From: Bog-159 sp963709155
Lineage (GTDB): Bacteria; Acidobacteriota; Terriglobia; Bryobacterales; Bryobacteraceae
Assembly: GCA_963709155.1 (NCBI GenBank)
Contig: CAVPVD010000003.1
Location: 310,001-374,000, forward strand
Direction: 5' to 3'
Length of the DNA stretch: 64,000 nucleotides
How positions within the stretch are numbered: the stretch's first letter is position 1; every line of letters starts with the position of its first letter. A program made the translations under genes and the position numbers. The notes under the pieces were generated by a model that saw only the letters and a program-made list of their open reading frames with translations, ran no database searches and had not been told where the DNA came from. Positions 36,801 to 44,225 of the stretch are shown here, one piece after another.

Positions 36801-38245
36801 AGAAGGGCGGTGCGAGCGACGCCCTCTTTCGAAAGCAGCGTGATTTCTTCGTTTCGCACGTCGCCCGTTTGCCGCCACTGTTCGACCAGACGTTCCACTT
36901 GCGGCGGTATGGGCTGCGCAAGAATGGAACGCCAGGGGCGGCCGATCAGGTCTTCACGCGTATAACCGAGTACCGCCAGGGCGGCGCGGTTGGCGTCGCG
37001 GATGGCGCCGTCGGCATCCGCGATATAGCAGTAGTCCGGGACGTCGGTGAAGAATCTCCGGAATTTCTCCTCCGACTTGCGCAACAATTCCGTAGCCGCG
37101 CGCTTCTGCCGTCTCTGCCAGAGCAGCGCCACGATGAGACCCGACTGCAGGACTACGAAAGCGAAGGTGGCCAGGGTGGCCTGCGGGTGTTGCCGCCAGA
37201 TGGGCACCGGCTTCCCCAACACCACGCTGTTGAGGGGAAGCTTGCTCTCCTTCAATCCCCAGCGCTTCAGTTGCTGCCATTGGAAGATGTGGCGGTTGGC
37301 AACCGGGATTACGGCGGGCGGAACGTGCACCAGGGGTTCGCCATTCAGAATTCGCAAGGCCAGGCGGGCGGCCTCCGCCCCATCTTCGCGGAAGCTGGTC
37401 ATCGAACCGCCGACGATGCCGGCGTCCATCCATCCGTCCTGAATGCTGAAGATCGGAGCGGCGGCGGCACGGCCCAACTCGCGGGCGAAATCGTCGGTGA
37501 TGAAGGAGCGGCCGGTGACGTCCTGGAAGAGGCCGAGATAAAGGATTACCGTTTTGGGGGGCGGAGCAGCGGCGCGGCGCAGTATATCTTCGACGGGAAG
37601 ATCGCTCAGGTAGGCGATGCGCAACCTGGCGTCCCAAGGCTTGAGCTGCTCGCGGGCGCTGCGTTCCTGGTTTCGGTCGGATTCGCTGGTGCCGGTGACG
37701 ACCAGCACATTTTCCGTTTCCGGCAGCACGTCCAAGGCATCCTGCAGCGTGCCGGCTATGTCGTAGCGATTGCCCAGAAAGACCAGCGGATGGATGGCAG
37801 GGTTGGGAAGGCGGGTGAGTGACGGCAGCGCGGCGATGACCGGAACGCCTTCAAACAGGCGGTACCTTTCATCCAGAACGAGCGACGCGGCGCTGGTGGA
37901 AATGGCGATGATGACGCCGATATTCCGTCCCGCGTACTTTTGTTTCAGGAATTCCGCCAATCGATCGCGATAGGCGGGATTGGGATTGCGGACCAGGTCG
38001 AGATATTCCGAATACATCGAGTCGGTGGCGATTCCCGCGGAACGCAGGACCGGCAAGAGACCCTCATTGGCCAGGTCGTAGCCGCGAAGGCCGAACTGTC
38101 CGCTGTAGAGGGTGAGGATACTCTTCGCCTGGATCGGATCCGGAACGTGCGTTTGAGCCAGGATAGGGCCTGCAGAGAGGGCGATGACGGCCAGGGACGC
38201 AGGAACAGCCAGGACGTGTGAGTGAAATATAGCGAAGCTTCTCAA
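33812..38245 (-). CDS. Multi-PAS sensor histidine kinase with periplasmic binding-protein-like input domain
   Basis: This is a 1,477-aa membrane sensor. A signal/anchor precedes an ABC substrate-binding-protein-like domain (about residues 45-335), then a transmembrane helix (ATLATFAFVVLQSGLIVALLW). Six PAS domains follow, most closing with DITERK-type motifs, then a coiled coil (RVQDRTAELQQAVEDLQ). The dimerisation/phosphoacceptor box is FLASMSHEIRTPMH, and the ATPase part has NLLGNAVKF, VEDTGAGIAP and GTGLGLAIS. The final approximately 65 residues form a helical tail. There is no receiver domain. It begins six bases after the receiver-kinase gene, so both are one operon. Confidence 0.92.
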   Translation of the reverse strand: MRSFAIFHSHVLAVPASLAVIALSAGPILAQTHVPDPIQAKSILTLYSGQFGLRGYDLANEGLLPVLRSAGIATDSMYSEYLDLVRNPNPAYRDRLAEFLKQKYAGRNIGVIIAISTSAASLVLDERYRLFEGVPVIAALPSLTRLPNPAIHPLVFLGNRYDIAGTLQDALDVLPETENVLVVTGTSESDRNQERSAREQLKPWDARLRIAYLSDLPVEDILRRAAAPPPKTVILYLGLFQDVTGRSFITDDFARELGRAAAAPIFSIQDGWMDAGIVGGSMTSFREDGAEAARLALRILNGEPLVHVPPAVIPVANRHIFQWQQLKRWGLKESKLPLNSVVLGKPVPIWRQHPQATLATFAFVVLQSGLIVALLWQRRQKRAATELLRKSEEKFRRFFTDVPDYCYIADADGAIRDANRAALAVLGYTREDLIGRPWRSILAQPIPPQVERLVEQWRQTGDVRNEEITLLSKEGVARTALLNAAVVRDAAGAVLFSTAVLTDITERKQAEEALRQNEALLKKAEEIGQFGSWSWDVLTDTTIWSDGLYRIIGRDPGQPALRYAERAPLYSPDSWARLDRALKRALASGEPYDLEVELVRPDGVRRWARAMGAPVRDSTGRVIRLHGTAQDITARKRAADALQESEESFRTAFESAAIGMGLVSPDGRWTRVNRSLCQIVGYPAEELLATDFQSITHPEDLVPNMDLLREMLDGAIPGYQMEKRYIHKQGRIVWVFLSVALVRDAAGEPLYAIAQVQDITERKEAEKKLLREKALTDAVIDNVPGLFYLLDERGKAVRWNRRAEETTGYSPDEGSHMEPTDYFPGADRAYIAETMRKVFREGHAELEANLVMKNGAVIPFYFSAARVSFEGENYLLGNGIDISARKEAEKALRVSEEKFATAFRNSPVVLSISTLQEGRYLEVNATFERITGWHAAEVVGRLRDEVSIRTAEARREAAARIRASGGYRNMECEFHTKSGELRVARVSAETIEFAGEACVLTVGQDITEQKTFERELRTLNETLEKRVQDRTAELQQAVEDLQMLSQAVENGPASVMIADPQGNIEYVNPKFCENTGYPKAEVIGRKANLLKSGAHSPEFFQHLWTTIQSGETWRGEFCNRKKNGDIYWESACISTVRDAQGHPRHFVAITEDITELKQAAQELQRAKEAADAASQAKTAFLASMSHEIRTPMHAILGYSQLMLRDDTISPQTKENLRIVNRSGEHLLALINDVLEMSKIESGRQQLDLAEFELPNLLGDLAAMFQLRSAAKGIDLTVLQDDQMPRRMVADEGKLRQILINLLGNAVKFTAAGRITLRAMVRHDPSGHALLSLEVEDTGAGIAPAEIGKLFRPFEQTSSGRQAQSGTGLGLAISMEYARLMGGGISVASELGKGSTFCVEIPFAPAGSEQVTPSLSPDALADLPIALMAEMREAILTGDMDRFTRALPEVAERNPSAADSLREMADRYDYDSLAQLLR

Positions 38246-38251
38246 TTCTTT

Positions 38252-39394
38252 TTAATCTTTCCTTGTTTCGTCCGCGAGCGGCAAGGTGAACCAGAAGGTG
38301 CTGCCGTGTCCGACCTCGCTCTCGACACCGATGCGGCCGCCATGAATCTCGACGGCCAGTTTACAGAAAGCCAGCCCCAGCCCGGTGCCCACCTTGGCAT
38401 TCAGGTCTTCGACCTGGACGAACTTTTCGAAGATCTTGTCGTGATATGCAGCCGGAATGCCGGGGCCGTTGTCGCTTACGGCTACGCGAGCTTCCGCGCC
38501 TGTGCGGGATACGGCGATGCGGATAGATCCATTCGCCGCGGTATAGTTGAAGGCGTTGCCTGCCAGGTTCTGCATCACGCGGGAGATCAGGCCGGCATCG
38601 ACCGGCAGCTTCACCGGATCGCAGGGCGTATCGAGGACCAACTGGCGCGCGCCGCGAATGGGCTCGAAACGGCGCAAGACGGCTTGCGCCAGCGATCCCA
38701 GATCGGACTCGATCCGATGGAGCCGCATCTTGCCGGCCTCCAACTTACTGACATCCAACATGGAATTGACCATTTCCACGAGTTCGTCGATGGAGTGGCG
38801 CGCTTCGCGGATGAACTGCAGGCCGTTGGTCGACAGGTTGCCGGCCTCATAAGACTCCAGCAGAGACAGGAATCCGCCGATGACGCCCAAGGGAGAACGC
38901 ATGTCGTGGACCACCATATGGGTGAGGTTGTCGCGCATGTTCTCGAGGTGCTTGAGCGCCGCATAGCTCTCTTCCAGTTGGCGGGTCTGGCGGCGCAGTG
39001 CAAGGTGGGTCTCGACGCGGGCCAGCACTTCGGCCAACTGAAACGGCTTGATGATGTAGTCCACGCCGCCCACGGCGAAGGCTTTCACTTTGTTACCGGT
39101 TTCGTCGAGCGCACTGAGGAAAATGACCGGCGTATCTTTCAACTTCGGGTCGGCCTTGAGCCGTTCGCAGACCTGATAGCCGTCCATTTCCGGCATACGG
39201 ATATCCAGCAGGATGAGGTCGGGAGGGATGGCTTGGGCGGCGCTGAGAGCCAGCTTTCCACTGGGGACGAGGCGCGGTTTATAGCCTTGCGCTTTAAGCA
39301 TCTCACTGAGCAAGCGAAGGTTGGCGGGCGTGTCGTCCACCACGAGGATATCGGGTTGCGCGACGGGTTTCCGGGAGATGTCCGAATTAGCCAT
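38252..39394 (-). CDS. Receiver-histidine kinase hybrid
   Basis: The 380-aa protein has an N-terminal receiver domain (ILVVDDTPANLRLL; phosphoacceptor Asp in LILLDIRMPEMDGYQ; Lys in IIKPFQLAEVL), then a histidine kinase core: MVVHDMRSPLGVIGG as H-box, QNLAGNAFNYT as N-box, VSDNGPGIPAAYHDKIFEKF and GTGLGLAFCKLA. Receiver-first hybrids like this relay signals from a partner kinase, and the large PAS kinase just downstream is the obvious partner. The ATG at 39394 has an AAAGGG box; upstream in-frame starts are less likely. Confidence 0.92.
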   Translation of the reverse strand: MANSDISRKPVAQPDILVVDDTPANLRLLSEMLKAQGYKPRLVPSGKLALSAAQAIPPDLILLDIRMPEMDGYQVCERLKADPKLKDTPVIFLSALDETGNKVKAFAVGGVDYIIKPFQLAEVLARVETHLALRRQTRQLEESYAALKHLENMRDNLTHMVVHDMRSPLGVIGGFLSLLESYEAGNLSTNGLQFIREARHSIDELVEMVNSMLDVSKLEAGKMRLHRIESDLGSLAQAVLRRFEPIRGARQLVLDTPCDPVKLPVDAGLISRVMQNLAGNAFNYTAANGSIRIAVSRTGAEARVAVSDNGPGIPAAYHDKIFEKFVQVEDLNAKVGTGLGLAFCKLAVEIHGGRIGVESEVGHGSTFWFTLPLADETRKD

Positions 39395-39504
39395 GAGACC
39401 CTTTGCCCTCGCGCGATATTCTTTGAGTATAGGCTCATAGGGCGCGCGGGTCTGCCGGAGAAACCCCGACACGGGTCGTTAATTTGTCAGGGAGGATAAG
39501 CCAA

Positions 39505-39569
39505 AGATCGGGTCTGGAGACCCTCCGCAGGCGTAGACGCCTGCCCCACCGCTGAAGCGTGCGCCACGG
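39505..39569. repeat. Mosaic hairpin repeat 6
   Basis: The order is GGGTCTggAGACCC (39510-39523), GCAGGCGTagACGCCTGC (39527-39544), the GCCCCAC cap (39543-39549) and then GCTGAAGCGTGCGCCACG. It lies between divergent genes and ends 14 bases before the glycosyltransferase-like start, so it would form part of that gene's 5' leader. Confidence 0.8.
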
Positions 39570-39582
39570 TATTCTTACAGAA

Positions 39583-40269
39583 ATGGGGATCGTGTTTTCG
39601 ATTTTGCATGCCACGGCGCGGGTCCCTTCCGGTTGGCAGGAAGCCTGGATCGAATGGTCCCGCAACTGGGACGGGACGCCGGCGGAGTGGCTGGTCGCGG
39701 TGGAAGAGCGGGATTGGGAATCGGTTAACCAGTTCTGGAAAGGCGATTGGGCCGGGATGACGAAGGGAAGAATTCCGGTAAGGACGGTAATGCAGGCCGG
39801 GATCAGTGGGTCCGCGGTGGCAAATTGGAACGCGGCTGCAAGGTTCAGCGTGGGCGCGTTGCTGATCATGGGCGCGGACGACTTCATGGCGCCGCCGCAT
39901 TGGGATACCGAACTGCTGCGGGTGATGGGGAGTTGCGATAAACGAGAATTCGTCATCCATGTGAACACAAACAGCTCGCGGGACAATGAACTGATGTCGC
40001 ATGTGTTCATGAGCCGCGCGGTGTTTGAGCGATGGGGCTACTTTCTGTATCCGGGCTACGCGCAGATGTTTTGCGACGACGACGCGACGGCGCACGCGAA
40101 GGCCGAGAAGTTAGTGATCCGGGCCCCGCACCTGGTCTTCGAGCATCAGCACTTCACGCTCGGAAAAAGGGCGCGCGACGCGGTTTATGCGCACGGAAAC
40201 CGGCCGCAGGCCTTCCAGGAAGGCAACGCCCTTTTTCTCCGGCGGCGGAAAGGCGGTTTCGTGGACTAA
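39583..40269 (+). CDS. Glycosyltransferase-like protein (GT-A type, putative)
   Basis: The 228-aa product begins MGIVFSILHATARVPSGWQEAW and has LLIMGADDFMAPPHWDTELL, which resembles the acidic DxD region of GT-A folds. It lacks a signal peptide and membrane segments. Later it has VFEHQHFTLGKRARD, where metal-binding His is common in GT2-like enzymes. The length is short for a GT2 enzyme, so the identification is only probable. Its stop overlaps by three bases the stop of the convergent DUF1328 gene. Confidence 0.55.
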   Translation: MGIVFSILHATARVPSGWQEAWIEWSRNWDGTPAEWLVAVEERDWESVNQFWKGDWAGMTKGRIPVRTVMQAGISGSAVANWNAAARFSVGALLIMGADDFMAPPHWDTELLRVMGSCDKREFVIHVNTNSSRDNELMSHVFMSRAVFERWGYFLYPGYAQMFCDDDATAHAKAEKLVIRAPHLVFEHQHFTLGKRARDAVYAHGNRPQAFQEGNALFLRRRKGGFVD

Positions 40270-40430
40270 ACCCGTCTGCCGAGGTGCATGACAAGACTTG
40301 CTATAAAGAGAATCACGAAGAGGAAGAAAAGGATCTTGGCGACACCCGCGAATGCCACCGCTACACCACCAAAGCCCAATAGGGCCGCCACCAAAGCTAT
40401 CACCAGAAAGACCAGCGCGTAATAAAGCAT
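40266..40430 (-). CDS. DUF1328 small membrane protein
   Basis: This 54-aa protein (MLYYALVFLVIALVAALLGF...) has two transmembrane segments separated by a glycine/alanine-rich turn, and ends SLVMHLGRRV. This matches the DUF1328/YtjA family, often induced by envelope or osmotic stress. Its function is unknown. Its reading frame is intact from ATG to TAG. The 3' ends of this gene and the glycosyltransferase-like gene overlap. Confidence 0.85.
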   Translation of the reverse strand: MLYYALVFLVIALVAALLGFGGVAVAFAGVAKILFFLFVILFIASLVMHLGRRV

Positions 40431-40482
40431 TTTCTAATATACCCCCCGGTGTACGCTGTTGCAGGTTGAATGCCATCGACTC

Positions 40483-40527
40483 GCGGGACTTAAAAGTCCC
40501 GCCGGCACGCTAAAGCGTGCGCCACGG
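40483..40527. repeat. Mosaic hairpin repeat 7
   Basis: GCGGGACTTaaAAGTCCCGC (40483-40502) is followed by GCACGCTaaAGCGTGCGCCACG. Its module order equals that of repeats 5a, 11 (second half) and 13. Confidence 0.8.
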
Positions 40528-41267
40528 GTGTACTGCACGCCACAACGCCCCGCGCGCTGTACGGTTCGTATCTTGTTCTTTTAGCATCCGGATGACAATG
40601 GTAACAGGAGAGATACAGGCATGGACCTTACTAAACTAAGAGGAAGATCCGCTATGCAGTGGTGGGTATCGGCAGCATTGCGCAGGAAGCGGTGCTGCCC
40701 GCCTTTCAACACGCGCAGAACTCGGAGTTAACGGCACTGGTCTCCGGCGACCAGGCGAAACGCGAGGCAATCGGAAAGCAATACGCGCTTAGCCGCACTT
40801 ATACTTACGAACAATTCGGCGAGTGCCTGGCGAGCGGGAATGTGGATGCGGTGTACATTGCGCTGCCCAATCACTTGCACCGGCAATATGCAGAAGCGGC
40901 CGCCAGGGCCGGCGTGCACATTCTCTGCGAGAAGCCGCTGGCGCAGAACGAGAGCGAATGCCGCAAAATCATCGAGGCCGCCCGGGCCGGGGGCGTCTAT
41001 CTAATGACCGCCTACCGATTGCATTTCGAAGAGGCCAACCTGGCGGCGGTGGCTGCCTGCGAATCCGGCAGACTGGGGGATGTACGGATCTTCCAGTCGG
41101 TCTTCTGCCAGCAAGTGGAAGAGGGCAATATCCGGCTGGCCAACGATATCGAGCAGGGCGGGGGACCGCTGTTCGATATGGGTGTTTATCTAAGTATAGG
41201 CACTTGGCCGAGATTGGCAATGGCGGCGGGGTGTGCACAGCGCACCTTGTGATATGCTCTCGTCTGA

Positions 41268-41894
41268 ATGGGCATGGGGCTAATAAAGAAATCGCTGGTG
41301 GTCGTGGCTATCTTCTCCATCGGCCCTCTTGTGGGGTTGGCAAGCAACGAGCTTGCCATGAGAAAACTAAAATCACGGTTCGAAGAGACGCGGGCCGCGA
41401 TGGAAGCGCAGATGGGCTCGACGATATTTGGAGAGAAAACCAGCGATCTTGAAATGTTGCAGAATATTGACGCGTTCTGCGCAGCCCTGCCGGACAGATT
41501 GGATGACGCTACCGTGTGCGGAGCGCAGAAGAAAGCTAAAGAGGGCAGGGGTTCTCTAATGGCGGCGTTGGCATTGACACCGGCAGTGCCATTACTGTTG
41601 CTTGGTGCTGGCCTCATACTCAAAATACCAGAACATAAGAGGAACAAGATCGCCAAGGCAGTGCTTTGGCTGATCCTGAAATCGGTCAACAAGATACTCG
41701 CCTTGAAGAATGTGGTATTGGCATACTCGATATCGTATAGCGTGAATAGCATTATCAGCATTGGAGCGTTCATCGTCGGCCTCGTGGTGTGGAGCATTAT
41801 TTTCGGAATGGAAGCCGTTACTACGGAATGGTTCACCAAAGGAAAACTTACGGTCGAAGCTAAGTTGGAACCGGAAAAGGAAGGGGCAACGTAA
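41268..41894 (+). CDS. Unrecognised 208-aa membrane protein inside the insertion
   Basis: The family is not recognised. Hydrophobic segments lie at about residues 7-25 (KKSLVVVAIFSIGPLVGLAS), 98-120 (LALTPAVPLLLLGAGLIL) and 150-185 (VLAYSISYSVNSIISIGAFIVGLVVWSIIFG, broken here for length). Between the first two is a charged loop with two cysteines (DAFCAALPDR and TVCGAQKK). It could be a holin-like or superinfection-related phage protein given its neighbour, but no motif shows it. The frame is intact and less GC-rich than its surroundings. Confidence 0.6.
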   Translation: MGMGLIKKSLVVVAIFSIGPLVGLASNELAMRKLKSRFEETRAAMEAQMGSTIFGEKTSDLEMLQNIDAFCAALPDRLDDATVCGAQKKAKEGRGSLMAALALTPAVPLLLLGAGLILKIPEHKRNKIAKAVLWLILKSVNKILALKNVVLAYSISYSVNSIISIGAFIVGLVVWSIIFGMEAVTTEWFTKGKLTVEAKLEPEKEGAT

Positions 41895-41905
41895 CTGAGA
41901 TAATA

Positions 41906-42211
41906 TTACCCCTCAATCCAGTGGATCTTCGGCAGCTCCAAGCCCTGATTTGCAAGCCCCTGGAGCAAGTAAGTAAGGCCGTCGCACAAGTCATCGTGCG
42001 ACTCAACCCCCAGATTGAACACCTGGCCCAAGAGCTGCTCGCACCCGCTCCGTGGGAATAGCACAGTGCCGTTCTTGATATATGGCGCAACGACCTGCAA
42101 CCGGCTGCGCTTGTCCTTCACCGGTGTCATCGGAACGACCGGCAAGAGCGCGCGCTCCATTTCCTGGATCGCCGCCTTCTGGAACTGCACGTCCTCCACA
42201 AAAAAGATGTT
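41906..42211 (-). pseudogene. Phage terminase large subunit, C-terminal fragment
   Basis: About 100 residues of a terminase nuclease domain are readable on the minus strand: NIFFVEDVQFQKAAIQEM, RALLPVVPMTPVKDKRSRL, VVAPYIKNGTVLFPR and the terminal HDDLCDGLTYLLQGL. These match the RNase H-like nuclease of terminase large subunits (E and HDD-type acidic residues). The N-terminal ATPase is missing because the insertion boundary cuts it off at about 42211. The open frame continues into the host gene only by chance. Confidence 0.75.
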
Positions 42212-42788
42212 GGCGTTTATTGCATTAACGCGGCGCGGTATTTGTTCCGCGACGAGCCGGTTGAAGCGATTGCGCTCCGCGGAAACGGCGGGGCCAGGCG
42301 ATTCGAGAAGACCGAGGAAATGGTCAGCGTGGTCCTGCGGTTTCCAAAAGACAGGCTGGCCAGTTTTACAGTCAGTTTCGGCGCGGCTCCCGTGGGGCGT
42401 TACACGGTCATTGGCACGAAAGGCATGTTGACCCTGGATCCATCCTACGAATATGCGGCCGATATTCGGCTGCGCGTGACCACGGACGGCAACACGAATG
42501 AACGCATTTTCCCGCGCAGCGACCAATTCGCGCGCGAGTTGATTTATTTTTCCGACTGCATCCTGAACCAGCGCGCGCCGGAACCTTCCGGCGAGGAAGG
42601 CCTGATCGACGTGCAAATCGTGCGCGCCGCCCAGCGTGCGTGCGATGCAGGGCGCGCGGTGCCGATCGAAGCGGTGCATCCCCGGATGCGGCCGGAACCG
42701 GATCAGCAGATGCATCAACCGCGGGTGAAGGAACCGGAATTACTGCATGCCAAGATGCCTTCCGGCGCGAAGAAGAAAGAGTAATCAG

Positions 42789-42876
42789 GTGGGGCGGGCA
42801 ATTCTGCCCGCAGCCGCCTTTTTAGGCGGCTGGACCCGCTGGAAAGCGGGTCCGCGGGCTGGATAGCCCGCCCCAC
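42789..42876. repeat. Mosaic hairpin repeat 8 (four stems)
   Basis: The outer caps GTGGGGC (42789-42795) and GCCCCAC (42870-42876) pair with each other. Inside are four successive stems: GCGGGCA/TGCCCGC, AGCCGCC/GGCGGCT, GGACCCGCT/AGCGGGTCC and GCGGGCT/AGCCCGC. It is the most complete compound member and could fold into a cruciform or multibranched RNA. It lies three bases after the oxidoreductase stop. Confidence 0.85.
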
Positions 42877-42892
42877 AGTCAAGCAATGATGA

Positions 42893-43045
42893 TCAAAGGT
42901 GGATCGTTCCGAGCAGCAACAGAATGATCACGATTACCAGAATGGTTCCGAGGCCTCCGCTCGGGTAATAACCCCATCCACGGCTATAGGGCCACGCCGG
43001 GACAGCGGCGAAGATCAGAATCACCAATAGGATCAAAAGTAACAT
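42893..43045 (-). CDS. DUF3309 small membrane protein
   Basis: This 50-aa protein (MLLLILLVILIFAAVPAWPY, then SRGWGYYPSGGLG, then a hydrophobic end) matches DUF3309: two hydrophobic segments around a PxWPYSRxWGYxPSGG core. Such proteins are frequent in stress regulons of soil bacteria; no biochemical function is known. A GGAGGAG box precedes the ATG by about twelve bases. The stop lies 17 bases beyond repeat 8. Confidence 0.88.
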   Translation of the reverse strand: MLLLILLVILIFAAVPAWPYSRGWGYYPSGGLGTILVIVIILLLLGTIHL

Positions 43046-43110
43046 AGGCTTTCGCTTCTCCTCCGCAGGTAGAAAGGCACTCCGGCTTCCAGCGCGAAAA
43101 ACAGTACGAC

Positions 43111-43674
43111 TTACGGCGTGCCGGCGCGCTTCGATATCTTTTTCAGGTCTCGGACAAAATGCCGGTATGCGGCGCGGCGCTGGTCCGGGTCGGGCACGCG
43201 CAAGATGGCCGAGGGATGCACGGTGATGGTGACGTTTCCGAATTGCGGATGGGTGAAGAGACGGCCCCGTTCGGCTGAGAGCCAGGGAAGACAGGCTTCG
43301 ATCTCCGCAACGGACGGTTTTTTGTGGATGCGGCGCTTGCCGCGCTCTTCAAACTTGAAATGCTTCACCGCGTTGGTGAGGTAGGCCTCCGCACGGGGGA
43401 TGCCGGCGTCCGCTAAGGCGCGGTCCAGCAGCGCACCGGCAGAGCCCACGAAGGGTCTACCGGCGAGATCCTCGCGATCGCCCGGCTGCTCTCCGACCAT
43501 GACGATACGGGCGGCCGGCGGACCTTCGCCGAGCACCGCCTGGGTCGCATGCCGATACAAATCGCATCCTTTACATCGCTGTACAGCCTGAGACAATTCC
43601 GGCAGAGTGGCACGTGCCGGGAGGAACGGGGCGGCGCCGAGCGATACCGGAGGGGGTGGGTGACGGGCGTTCAT
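43111..43674 (-). CDS. UdgX-type uracil-DNA glycosylase with internal deletion
   Basis: UdgX removes uracil from DNA and stays covalently attached through a His in the KRRIH loop. This 187-aa protein has that loop (RGKRRIHKKP), the motif A GEQPGDREDLAGRPFVGSAG and the C-terminal HPSAILRVPD. The first cysteine pair of the Fe-S cluster is in CKGCDLY and the third in ACLPWL. Between ACLPWLSAE and RGRLFTHP about 30 residues of the usual fold are missing, including the stretch normally carrying the fourth cysteine (VVxCLGATA). It may not bind the cluster normally. It overlaps the DUF3175 gene by four bases. Confidence 0.8.
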   Translation of the reverse strand: MNARHPPPPVSLGAAPFLPARATLPELSQAVQRCKGCDLYRHATQAVLGEGPPAARIVMVGEQPGDREDLAGRPFVGSAGALLDRALADAGIPRAEAYLTNAVKHFKFEERGKRRIHKKPSVAEIEACLPWLSAERGRLFTHPQFGNVTITVHPSAILRVPDPDQRRAAYRHFVRDLKKISKRAGTP

Positions 43675-43961
43675 TTCCGGTATAGCCGCCGCAACTCGGT
43701 TTTCGCATCGGTGAGCACTCGTTTGCGATCGGCAGAAAGCTTCCTGCCTGCACGATTGATGTAAAAATTCAACATAGACATGGCCGACTGGAAGGGCGTC
43801 CCTTTGCGCCGCTGACTGCGGTCGGCCGATCGCTTGAGCGATTCCGCCACGGCGCGCGGGCTCTGGGAGGCGAAGACCATGGGCTCAAGGTCAAGTGCGT
43901 TGCTGCCGGTGGTCACACGTTGCGACCAGCGGGATGGAGAGGTGGAAGATGCTTGTGCCAT
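43671..43961 (-). CDS. DUF3175 protein
   Basis: The 96-aa product (WSQRVTTGSNALDLEPMVFA, ARKx-type, MSMLNFYINRAGRKLS) matches DUF3175, a small basic family of soil bacteria. It is very rich in Ser, Arg and Lys; nucleic-acid or membrane association is possible but unproven. Its last four bases overlap the start of the UdgX gene, so the two are translated together and may act in one stress response. Confidence 0.85.
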   Translation of the reverse strand: MAQASSTSPSRWSQRVTTGSNALDLEPMVFASQSPRAVAESLKRSADRSQRRKGTPFQSAMSMLNFYINRAGRKLSADRKRVLTDAKTELRRLYRK

Positions 43962-44022
43962 ACACTTTGAAGAGCAATTTCGCTACCGGCCGATGGCAGA
44001 TTAACTGCTACGCCACAGGGGT

Positions 44023-44184
44023 ATGATCAGAAAACTGAAAAGCGGCGAGTATCGTCTTTATTCGCGAAAACTGGATTCCAAGACGGGCAAGCGTAAGAAC
44101 CTGGGTACCTTCGGCACACGGGAAGAGGCCGAGAAGCACGAGCGCGCGGTGCAATATTTCAAGCGTGCGCACGGCGCGGGGTGA
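44023..44184 (+). CDS. Small basic conserved protein (RKLKSGEYRLYSRK type)
   Basis: This 53-aa protein reads MIRKLKSGEYRLYSRKLDSK, then GKRKNLGTFGTREEAEKHER. It has a Lys/Arg-rich beta-like start and a helical end, as in a small family seen in soil bacteria next to stress genes. It resembles the short arm-type DNA-binding N-terminus of integrases (LGTFxTREEAE), but no catalytic domain follows. The family function is unknown. Confidence 0.7.
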   Translation: MIRKLKSGEYRLYSRKLDSKTGKRKNLGTFGTREEAEKHERAVQYFKRAHGAG

Positions 44185-44225
44185 AGTGGGACGATCAAAG
44201 CCCAAGTGGTTGATTCAAGGGTTAT

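Larger units (their letters stand above)
41190..42220. mobile_element. 1,031-bp insertion with GTTTAT direct repeats
   Basis: The insertion interrupts the oxidoreductase gene. GTTTAT occurs at both junctions (41184-41189 and 42215-42220), like a 6-bp target duplication or microhomology. Removing 41190-42220 joins D-M-G-V-Y to C-I-N-A-A in frame. It carries a small membrane protein gene (plus) and the end of a phage terminase gene (minus), but no transposase or integrase and no evident terminal inverted repeats. It is probably phage DNA captured during repair or carried by an element that has lost its enzyme. Confidence 0.8.
40621..42784 (+). pseudogene. Gfo/Idh/MocA-type oxidoreductase, split by an insertion
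   Basis: The enzyme would be an NAD(P)-dependent sugar or polyol oxidoreductase of about 370 aa. The N-terminal Rossmann part (YAVVGIGSIAQEAVLPAFQHA, ..., HILCEKPLAQNESECR) runs to GGPLFDMGVY at 41189. The frame resumes exactly at 42221 with CINAARYLFRDEPVEAIA and ends at 42784. The inserted 1,031 bp lies between. A second defect is near 40645, where the start (MDLTKLRG) is out of frame with KIRYAVVGIG by one base. The gene is therefore inactive unless both are repaired. Confidence 0.85.

Noticed and set aside
42212..42718. N-terminal extension of the terminase frame into the oxidoreductase 3' part
   Set aside because: The phage-like sequence stops at the insertion boundary; the remaining frame is the antisense of the oxidoreductase.
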